Virus record (IMG/VR): IMGVR_UViG_3300025101_000181
Location: 1-24,397 of that record
DNA from: a virus
DNA length: 24,397 bases
Direction: 5' to 3' (one strand)
Part shown: positions 11,668-21,200 of the stretch, piece by piece
Numbering within the stretch: the first letter of the stretch is position 1
Layout: each line of letters starts with the position of its first letter
Position numbers and translations under genes: made by a program
Notes under the pieces: generated by a model
Told to the model about the DNA's origin: nothing
Database searches by the model: none
What the model saw: the letters and a program-made list of their open reading frames with translations, nothing else

Positions 11668-12423
11668 ATGGCTAAAGGATTTAAGGTGGTGTCTAAACCA
11701 CCAACTGTTGACGCAAAAGACGCTTTTGATATTGAAGCAGCAAAGCAACTTCTACAAGGTAAGAGTATTGTATTTTGTTTACCTGGTAGAGGAGTATCAT
11801 ACATCTTTCTAAAGAATTTCGTATCACTCTGTTTTGAGTTGGTACAGAATGGAGCAAATATACAAATAGCACAAGACTATAGTTCTATGGTGAACTTTGC
11901 GAGATGTAAGTGTCTTGGTGCAAATGTATTACGAGGACCTGATCAATTACCTTGGGATGGTAAACTTGAGTACGACTATCAGTTATGGATTGATAGTGAT
12001 ATAGTATTCACTAATGAATCATTCTATCGTGTCCTTGCAATGGATAAAGATATTGCAGGTGGATGGTATGCAACTGAAGATGGTAGAACTACTTCATGTG
12101 CACATTGGTTAGAAGAGGATGATTTCAGAGAAAATGGTGGAGTCATGAATCATGAGATGGTTGATGGTATTGTAAAAAGACGTAAACCATTTACTGTTGA
12201 CTATTCTGGATTTGGTTGGTTACTTATCAAGAAAGGTGTATTTGAACATACAGAGATGAAGTATCCTTGGTTTGCACCACAGATGCAGGTGTTTGATTCT
12301 GGTGAGGTGCAAGATATGTGTGGAGAAGATGTATCATTCTGTCTTGATGCAATCAAAGCAGGTTTTGAAATTTGGATAGATCCTCAGTGTCGTGTAGGTC
12401 ATGAGAAAACTAGAATCATATAG
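11668..12423 (+). CDS. Glycosyltransferase, GT-A fold
   Basis: A 251-residue protein with an N-terminal strand (SIVFCLPGRG, 33-42), NFARCKCLG at 76-84 and WIDSDIVF at 107-114, giving the metal-binding DxD motif (Asp109, Asp111) of GT-A nucleotide-sugar transferases. CGEDVSFCLDAI (218-229) matches the C-terminal [GE]ED catalytic-base motif, and VGHEK at 243-247 supplies a late His that often ligates the metal. Similar proteins are common in T4-like cyanophages. It probably transfers a sugar from a nucleotide donor, perhaps to a virion or host surface glycan. No Shine-Dalgarno sequence is visible, and the gene has its own promoter at 11618. Confidence 0.85.
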   Translation: MAKGFKVVSKPPTVDAKDAFDIEAAKQLLQGKSIVFCLPGRGVSYIFLKNFVSLCFELVQNGANIQIAQDYSSMVNFARCKCLGANVLRGPDQLPWDGKLEYDYQLWIDSDIVFTNESFYRVLAMDKDIAGGWYATEDGRTTSCAHWLEEDDFRENGGVMNHEMVDGIVKRRKPFTVDYSGFGWLLIKKGVFEHTEMKYPWFAPQMQVFDSGEVQDMCGEDVSFCLDAIKAGFEIWIDPQCRVGHEKTRII

Positions 12424-12428
12424 ATAGC

Positions 12429-12620
12429 ATGACAGCAAGTATAATGCAAATGGACTTATATGACATATACATCAAAGGATCGCTAGAGTTTGAGTCAATT
12501 ACTGAGGAGGAGATGGAAGATAAAATACAAGAATTGGCAGAAGATTACTATAGAGAAGGATTCCCTCATCCAGACGAAATAGAGGTTAGATACCTTGGAC
12601 ATGAAGAAGACTCTCAGTAG
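12429..12620 (+). CDS. Small acidic hypothetical protein (63 aa)
   Basis: A strongly acidic small protein with an YIKGSLEFESITEEEMEDKI segment and a C-terminal HPDEIEVRYLG. I recall similar cyanophage small proteins with a YIKGS start and a long acidic helix, of unknown function. Internal ATGs at codons 6 and 8 are alternative starts. It begins 5 bp after the glycosyltransferase stop and ends inside a true terminator hairpin, so it is the last gene of that transcript. Confidence 0.7.
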   Translation: MTASIMQMDLYDIYIKGSLEFESITEEEMEDKIQELAEDYYREGFPHPDEIEVRYLGHEEDSQ

Positions 12621-12633
12621 AGGGTCTTTTTTT
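12607..12633 (+). terminator. Rho-independent terminator
   Basis: AAGACTCTC (12607-12615) pairs with GAGGGTCTT (12620-12628) through an AGTA loop, with one G-T wobble, followed directly by T's (12629-12633). The TAG stop of the preceding gene spans loop and stem. It separates the tailoring island from the baseplate genes. Confidence 0.85.
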
Positions 12634-12637
12634 GTCT

Positions 12638-12654
12638 CTAAATAATGATAAATA
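12638..12654 (+). promoter_or_regulatory. T4-type late promoter motifs
   Basis: CTAAATA (12638-12644) and GATAAATA (12647-12654) both resemble the T4 late promoter TATAAATA and its cyanophage form NATAAATA. They stand between the terminator and gene 25, where late transcription of baseplate genes is expected. Confidence 0.65.
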
Positions 12655-12674
12655 TACCCAGACTATAATTTTTC

Positions 12675-13079
12675 GTGCCTGCACAAAGGTTTTCGCAAGG
12701 ATTTAAGGATATTTCCTTATCCTTCAAAAGACATCCAGTAACAAATGACATACTCACACTCAAAAATGAGGATGCCATCAAACGTTCTGTGCAAAATTTA
12801 GTTCGTATCATTAGAGGTGAAATTTTTTTCAACGAATTATTAGGCACTAGAATAAGTGGATCGCTTTTTGAGTTGGCAAACAGTGACTATATCGATCCAA
12901 TGAAAACTGAAATAGAAACAGTTCTCAAAAATTTTGAACCGAGAGTTTTATTGAAGAGTGTAGATTTTGGTACTTTTCCTGATGAAAATGCTATTGAGGT
13001 AACTATAAATTATGACATTATCGGACTCTCTGCCCCTACACAATCTGTCAACTTTATACTAGAACCAACAAGGTTATAA
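12675..13079 (+). CDS. 25: Baseplate wedge subunit gp25
   Basis: A 134-residue protein, the same length class as T4 gp25 (132). The region from about residue 37 (RSVQNLVRIIRGEIFFNELLG) followed by TRISGSLFEL is the core of the gp25/lysozyme-like baseplate family, present also in type VI secretion as TssE. In T4 it joins gp6 and gp53 at the wedge and touches the tail sheath initiator. The start codon is GTG at 12675, without a Shine-Dalgarno sequence, 20 bp after the late-promoter motif. The stop overlaps the next start as TAATG. Confidence 0.92.
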   Translation: MPAQRFSQGFKDISLSFKRHPVTNDILTLKNEDAIKRSVQNLVRIIRGEIFFNELLGTRISGSLFELANSDYIDPMKTEIETVLKNFEPRVLLKSVDFGTFPDENAIEVTINYDIIGLSAPTQSVNFILEPTRL

Positions 13080-15244
13080 TGGCACTGCAACAATTCACCA
13101 ATCTAAACTTTGAGGATATCAAAACCTCAATTAAGGATTATCTAAGACAAAACTCAAACTTCAGTGACATGGATTTTGAGGGGTCAAACCTTTCCGTCAT
13201 TGTCAATCTACTTGCATATAATTCATATACCACAGCATATAATACTAACGCAGTTGTCAACGAAACATTCATAGACAGTGCAACACTAAGAGAGAACGTT
13301 GTTTCTTTGGCACGTAATATTGGATATGTACCTAGGTCAAAAAGAGCAGCGAGAATGCAAGTTGATTATAATGTTACAGGTATCTCAACCTCAACTCAAA
13401 CTATAACTTTTGAACCAGGTTTGATAGGAAATGGTGCTGTATCAAATATAAATTATCTATTTTCAATTCCAGAAAAAGTTACAGGAACTTCACTTGAAGG
13501 GATATCAAATGGAACACTTGAAGTAATTCAAGGTCAATATTTAGAATCAAGATTTGTTGTTAATGATTCTCTTCCAAATCAAAGATACATTTTACCTAAT
13601 AATGGTGTTGACACATCTACAATAAGAGTCAATATAAAAGAAAATAATTCAAGCACAACAAAAACCGAATACAAACTGGTAGACAATATAATTGGTGTGA
13701 CATCTACATCAAACATATATTTGATACAAGAAACCACTGACGAAAAATATGAAATATTATTTGGAGATGGTATATTTGGACATAAGTTATCTAATGGTAA
13801 TGTAATAGAAATATCTTATATAAAAACTGAAGGTAAGGAGGGTAATGGAGTAGCAGCTTTATCATTTGCTGGAACGATTACTAATGAGAGTTTTGCTTCT
13901 GAAACATCAACGGTAACAACACTAAGACCACAATTTCCCTCACAAAATGGCGATGATATTGAGGATGTAAGGAGCGTAAGATACTATGCACCTAGATTGT
14001 ACTCCTCACAGCATAGAGCTGTCACAGCGAGCGATTATGAAGCAATCGTGCCATCAGTGTATCCGAACATAGAGTCAATAAGTGCATTTGGTGGTGAGGA
14101 GTTGACTCCACCTAAGTATGGTAGAGTTTATATCGCTGCAAAACCAAAGAACGGATCATTCCTATCAGAATTTACAAAGAAACAAATACTAACATCTTTG
14201 AAGAACTACTCTGTAGCAGGTATAGTTCCAGAGATAATTGATTTGAAGTTCTTGTATGTGGAACTTGATAGTCATGTATACTTCAACACAAACTTTGTTG
14301 GTGACACAGAAAACTTAAGAACTGATGTAATAACTGCAATGACTGCTTTTGCGAGTGGGACAGAATTGAATAAATTTGGAGGAAGATTCAAGTACAGTAA
14401 AGTTTTATCATTGATTGATAGAGTGAGTGATTCAATAACATCAAATATAACAACAATCCGAATAAGAAGAAATTTAGTTGCACAACTGAATGTCTTTAGT
14501 CAATATGAGATATGTTTTGACAATACATTCCATATAAACCAATCATCATATAATATAAAATCTACAGGTTTTACTATATCAGGTGCATCTGGAACTGTTT
14601 ATTTTTCTGATCAACACACTGCAGGCACAGATAAAGGCAATCTTTTCTTATTCCAAATAGATGGTGATTCTTCAGTCAAAGTATTATCTACTACATTTGG
14701 ATCTGTGGATTATAAGAAGGGAGAGGTGATAATTGACACAGTGAACATTACAGGCACTGTGCTACCAGATAACATAATTGAAATACAAGCGGTACCACAA
14801 TCTAATGACGTTCTTGCTAGGAAAGAATTATATCTACAGTTTGATGTTTCTAACAGTAATTTTTATATGAGAGAAGATCCTATCTCCACAGGTGCTAATA
14901 CATCTGGTACAAGATATGATCCACAATCAAGTTACAGCAATGGTGCAAAAGTAAGAGGTGCTATCATAACAAGTTCTGCTAGTTCCTCATCATTAGTGGG
15001 ATATGTAAATGGTAATCCATACTACGGACCTTTCCACTTCCACCCAAATACAGGTAAGAAAATGGTAGGTGCGTTCCATGTATCTACTCCACATGATACA
15101 ATCTATGCCACAAGAGCAGAGAGTTTGGGAATTTCTGCACAAACATCTCCCATAGATAGTTCGTCATCTAGCACATCGATGTCATCGACACCTTCTTCGT
15201 CATCATCTTCATCATCAAGCAGTAGTAGTGGATACGGATACTAA
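13079..15244 (+). CDS. 6: Baseplate wedge subunit gp6 with Ser-rich tail
   Basis: At 721 residues it is somewhat longer than T4 gp6 (660). The N-terminus (FEDIKTSIKDYLRQNS, then NLLAYNSYTTAYNTNAVVNE) and the central SVRYYAPRLYSSQHRAVTASDYE region near 297-321 are characteristic of gp6/baseplate J-like proteins, which form the inner ring of the wedge. The C-terminal extension holds a YGPFHFHPNTG segment near residues 648-658 and AFHVSTPHDTIYA soon after, a histidine/aromatic pattern found in cyanophage structural proteins. It ends in a serine-rich tract of about 35 residues closing with GYGY. Start and stop both overlap neighbours as TAATG, so genes 25, 6 and the next are coupled. Confidence 0.92.
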   Translation: MALQQFTNLNFEDIKTSIKDYLRQNSNFSDMDFEGSNLSVIVNLLAYNSYTTAYNTNAVVNETFIDSATLRENVVSLARNIGYVPRSKRAARMQVDYNVTGISTSTQTITFEPGLIGNGAVSNINYLFSIPEKVTGTSLEGISNGTLEVIQGQYLESRFVVNDSLPNQRYILPNNGVDTSTIRVNIKENNSSTTKTEYKLVDNIIGVTSTSNIYLIQETTDEKYEILFGDGIFGHKLSNGNVIEISYIKTEGKEGNGVAALSFAGTITNESFASETSTVTTLRPQFPSQNGDDIEDVRSVRYYAPRLYSSQHRAVTASDYEAIVPSVYPNIESISAFGGEELTPPKYGRVYIAAKPKNGSFLSEFTKKQILTSLKNYSVAGIVPEIIDLKFLYVELDSHVYFNTNFVGDTENLRTDVITAMTAFASGTELNKFGGRFKYSKVLSLIDRVSDSITSNITTIRIRRNLVAQLNVFSQYEICFDNTFHINQSSYNIKSTGFTISGASGTVYFSDQHTAGTDKGNLFLFQIDGDSSVKVLSTTFGSVDYKKGEVIIDTVNITGTVLPDNIIEIQAVPQSNDVLARKELYLQFDVSNSNFYMREDPISTGANTSGTRYDPQSSYSNGAKVRGAIITSSASSSSLVGYVNGNPYYGPFHFHPNTGKKMVGAFHVSTPHDTIYATRAESLGISAQTSPIDSSSSSTSMSSTPSSSSSSSSSSSSGYGY

Positions 15245-18200
15245 TGATACAGACATCATTAACAAAAGTCAAAATAAATGAAATAATACAAAGTCAAATA
15301 CCTGAGGTAATTGGCGATGAGAATCCTCTTCTAGGTGATTTTCTAAAACAGTATTATATTTCTCAAGAATACCAAGGTGGTGCTATTGACATCGCTGAAA
15401 ACCTTGTTGAGTACAAGAATTTAGATTTTTTAAATACAGAAAATCTTATTGGTTTTACATCTGTAACTCAATATACAAATGCGAATGATGATGTAATTTA
15501 TGTTGACTCAACCAACGGATGGCCGAGTCAATATGGTTTATTTAAGATTAATAATGAAGTCATTACATATACTGGCATAGGTTCAACATCATTTGAGGGA
15601 TGTGTAAGAGGGTTCAGTGGTATAGAAAATAACAATAGAACCAATCAACCAGAGTATCTTACATTCACTAATAGTGGTGTGGCAACACACGCTGTGGACA
15701 CAAGAGTTCACAATTTGAGTAATGTATTTCTGCAAGAATTTTTAAAGAAGATAAAAAAACAAGTATTGTCAGGATTTGCAGAAAGAAAATTAGATGAGAA
15801 TCTTGATCAATCTAATTTTATAAGACAATCAAAGGATTTCTATAAGTCTAAGGGAACAGAGGAGGCGTTCAAGATATTATTTGGTGCATTGTATGGTGAG
15901 AAGGTTGAGATGATTCAACCATCAAAATATATCATAAGTCCATCAGATGCTGAATATACCGTAAATGAAGTATTATTATGCGAATTAATATCTGGTGATC
16001 CACTAAAGATATTGGGTGAAAGTATTATACAAGAAACAACACCTCTACAAACAAGTGGATCTATTACAAATGTTGAGAAAGCAGTGATAGGTGGAAACTC
16101 TTATTATAAAATTGCTTTATCAAAAGAGACAATTATAGGAAAATTTATACAAATAGGAAAAACTTTCGTCACTAAATCGGCACCTGTAGGATCCACCGTT
16201 TTAGACGTTGACTCTACAATTGGATTTGGTGCTACTGGAGAATTTCAATTTGAAGATAGAACAATATCTTATCTTGGCAAATCACTAACACAATTCACTG
16301 ATATTACAAATCTTACAGCACCTTGTGGAATTGGATCTACAGTGAAATCAGGTCTTGTTGCAACTTCATATGAGAATGGTGATTTGGGTTTACCTGTCAC
16401 ATTCAATGTGTTGGGTGTGCTCAACAAATTTGTTGGGTCTGCAATAAATCAACAAGAAGGATCAGAAATCAATATCAAACAACTTGGTAGAATTGAAAAC
16501 GATCTTACATACAAAACGTGGATTTACAACACAGCATCAACGTATGCTATTGAGAGATACACACTCAAGAGCACTAATAGTTACAACTTCAAACTTGCAG
16601 CAGCAAACTTCTCTCTTTATGTGGGAGATGAAATAGAGGTTATTGATCAAACCGATCCTGATAATAAGTTGAATGGTACGATAACATTTGTTTTTGACGA
16701 AGATCAAGATGATTCTATATCTGTCAGTGTGCCCACACTTGATACAACAAAGAAATATAATATAAGAAGAAAATTAAAAATTCAAAGAGGTAGCACAGCT
16801 GACGTACAGAACACTTATACAGATGGAATTTCTGTTTACGTTGCTTCTAATAGTCTACCACATTGGATTATTGACCCACAGAAAAGAATAAGACCATTTA
16901 CTAACGTAGGTGTCAACACCACACAGGTTGAAATTACTGTGCCTGATCATGATTTTTATGATGGTGATTTAGTTGCATACTCTTCATCAGGCATTGGAAC
17001 ATTGACTAACTTGAATGAAGGTGAGTCATATTATGTAAAGAGAGTTGATAGTAATACCGTCAAATTAGCATATACAGGAGAGAACGTTAGAAGAGGTCAA
17101 TTCATAACTGCCTTCATAGGTGATGATATAGGTTCACTTACATCACACACACTCACACCAGACTCACTATTTGGGACTGACTTAGGTGCACAAAAAGTAC
17201 TAAGGAAGTTTAGTGATCCTGAATTTAGGGAAGTAAAGGACAAAACTGTTCAGGGTGGCATTGGATTATTTGCAAATGGTGTTGAAGCATACTCATACAA
17301 ATCATCCGACATCATATATTTTGGACCTTTACAAAGTGTAGAGGTATTGAACTCTGGTTCTGGATTTGATATTGTCAATCCACCTACTTTGACGGTGACA
17401 CAGGACGGACATACAGGTGTAGCAGCATCAGTGATAGCACAGGTAGAAGGTACATTAGAAGAAATATTAGTTGATGACGAGGGTTTTGATTATGAAGAGG
17501 TGCCAACAGTAAAAGTTATTGGTGGAAATAATACTACAGCCATAGCAAAGGCAAAGATGAAGTTTGTTCATCAAACTGTAGAGTTTGATTCAACTTCGAC
17601 TGGTGGTGTGGTGAACACTGACACAGACAGATTCGTATTTACAAAACCGCATGGATTCAAACATGGTGAGGAGATAATATATCAAAATCAGGGTAGTTCA
17701 GGTATAGGTATTGGTATTACACCTGGTGTATTGGTTGATACAGCACCATACTTTGTTGTGAAGTTGGATGACTTTCAAATTCATATATCTGAGTCAAGAT
17801 CAAAGGCATTAGCTGGTATAGGCACCATTGATATTACAACTAATGGTGGTGGTTTACAGAGTTTCAAAACCACTGACAGAAGACAAAAGGTTGACAAAGT
17901 TCTTGTGCAGAGTGTTGGTTTATTCAAAAATAGAGAAGTGCACACAAGCACTGGTATCAATACGTTTACTGATACAATTAATATACCCTCACATGGATTC
18001 AGTAACTCAGAAGTAATCAAATATTCAGTAATTAGTGGTAATACTGGTATTGCGACAGCTTCTGCAATAGGTGGTCTTACAAATAACAGTGAATATTTTA
18101 TAAAGAAAATTGATAATGATAGTTTTAGATTATCAGACAATAAAGATCTAGCATCATTTATAAAGTTGAATGATGATGGTCTGGGTGAACATGTATTTCA

Positions 18201-21200
18201 AGATCCACCTATATTCGTGGACATCAGTGGTAGACAAGGTATATCAACTGTTAATGCAACTGCTACACCAATTATACGAGGAAATATAAATGCAGTGCAT
18301 GTAAATCACAAAGGAAGTGATTTTGGTTCAACAGTCATAAATGATAACTTCAAACCAGTCATTGAACCTGTCAATGGTAAGAATGCATTCTTGCAACCAT
18401 TTATTGTAAATGGTGGTATAGATCAAATTATTATCAAAGATGGTGGAGAGAAATTCTTTAGTGCAGATATTATAATTGATGGTGATGGTGTTGGATGTAA
18501 AGCAAAGGCAAACATATCAAATGGAACTATAACAAGTATTGATATAATCAATAAAGGAGCTGGATATACACAAGCACAAACAACTGCAAGAGCAAAAACA
18601 CCAGGTCAAGGAGCTATATTCTCAAGTGAAGTCAAAAAGTGGACTATCAATCAAGTTGAGAGATATGCTAAACAAGGTGATGTAAAAGAAGATGACGGAT
18701 TCTTAGTTACACCAACAGATTTTATAGCAGGTAATCCATATGTAAATTATTATGTTCCACGTAATCTTAGAAACTTCTTAGGAGACCTTGGACAAGATCA
18801 TTCACCTATTCTAGGTTTTGCGTATGATGGTCACCCTATCTACGGACCTTATGCGGTGGTTGATGGTAAGAAAAAGTATATTGAATCAAGTTATCGTAAG
18901 TTAGCGAGTTCAAGGGTAGACGGACCTGATATCAGCATATACCCAGCTGGTTTCTTTACAGAAGATTTTTCATACGTTGCTGGTACTGGTGATCTTGATG
19001 AACATAATGGTAGATTTGCACCAACCCCTGAGTATCCTAATGGTGTATACGCATACTATACAACTGTTGATTCAATTGAGGTAAACAACCCTAACAGTCC
19101 ATTCAACAATGCTAGGACACCAGTTTTTCCATATATTATTGGAGACACATACTTCTCTAAATTCCAAAACTTCAATAATGCTTATGATTCAAATCAAAAC
19201 TTGAATATAGCAAATTTAGGTTTGGTTAGAAATACAGAACCATACAATATAAATGAGTATGAATTTGTATCACAAGCAAATAAAAATACAAATATCAATT
19301 CAATTGTAACACAAACTAAGAGTGGTATAATTGATAGAATTGATATAGTAACTGCTGGAAAAAATTATAATGTAGGTGATAAATTAATATTTGATAATCA
19401 AGATACAGGTGGATTTGGTGCAGTTGGTAAAGTAAGTTTTGTAGAAGGACCTGATATTACAAATATTACCTCATCAATAACTGAGATAGAAGACATAGTT
19501 CTAGTTGCAAATGCTAGTGGTGTAATAGGCATACACACAGGACCTATAGGTATTCCAGACAATTCATTTGTTGAAATTATTGGTATATCAACAGACACTC
19601 ATTCAAATTTATCAGCTCGCAATGTGCAAATCAACCTCAAACAGGTGAGCACTGGTCTTGGCGTGTCCATGGCGAATGTCAATAATACAGGACTTACCAC
19701 GAGTGTTGTAATCACTGATTGGATACCAGATGTCATACAAGGATATAAGTTTAAAATCAATGACACTCTACAGATTGATAATGAGCAACTTAAGATAATA
19801 AATTTTGACGCAAAAAATAATAGGCTGGAATTACTTAGAGCACAGAATGGTACAGCAGGTGCTGCACATACATTTGGCACCAAAATCACAAGATTGGAAA
19901 ATGAATTCTCATATCAATTAGATAAAGGAGTAAATCTAATAACAGATGAGGATCAAGCATATTATTTCAATGCAGAGAAGGTAGTAGGCACAGGAAATAC
20001 CTTTGGTGTAGGAATTGGCACCACTGTCACAGTGGCTGGAAGAGGTGGTCATCAATTAGTATCATTCTTCAATAATGAAACAAAAGACATATTCATACCG
20101 ACAAGAACAATTTACATGCCACGTCATCCCTTCAAAAACGGTGACAAAGTAGAATATAGTCCAGGTGCAGGTACATCACTCACATATCAAACTGAGGCGA
20201 TGAAGAGAGTTACATCTGCATTCAAGGCTCCTCTACCATCTGAGGTATTCGTACAGGTTTTAGATAATAATCTCATAGGAATTGTCACAACTCAAACAGG
20301 TATAGGTTCTGATCTTGATAGAGTAATGTTCAGTGCTAACGTAGCGATTGGAAATACTCACTTCTTTAAGACTAAAAAAGACGTAGTAACAGGGACACTA
20401 AGAATTATAAATGTGACAGCAACTTCAAATAATCATACATTTGAAAGGAACGATACTCTTGATTTGACCATAGTATCATCCGCCACCAGTTCAGTTACAG
20501 CATTGTACGATCCTGGCACTAGATTTGTAAGTATTGGTTCATCTATCAACCCTCCTATATCATTGACTATTGGTGATACCTTGAAGATAGACACCTCTGA
20601 CGTATCTCTTGAAAATACTAAACTATTGTTTTTCCTTGATCAGGATTATAATAAACCTTTTGTAGGCACTGGTAAATCTACAATAGAAGTGGTAAACACA
20701 GGTATACCAGGTGATGCAAATTCAGAGACCTCAATACACTTCACAAATCGTGTACCTGATGTTCTGTATTACAAGTTTGTACCACTACAAAATACAAAAG
20801 TAATTGAGACAAACAAAGAAATAAAAGACTACTCTAAAATATTTGTAAATTCAAGCAAATTTACTGGTAGACACACAATACTATCAAAGGACACAAATAC
20901 CTTCAGTTGGAATTTATTTACAGTGCCTGAAAAGGTTGGGTATACAAGTGAATCACAGATTTCTTATATTACAAATACCTCAAACGTAAGAGGGGGTGTT
21001 GCAAGAGTTTTATTACAAGGTGGTGGATCAAGTTATGATGACGTGCCACAGGTGTCAGTTGCATCTACTACTGGATCTTCTGCAAACTTAAAAGCATTTG
21101 GTAGCGATATAGGTAGGTTGGATGAAGTGCAATTAGTTGATACTGGATATGATTATCCATCTGATCTTACTCTACAACCACAGGCAGCAGTGCCACAAGT

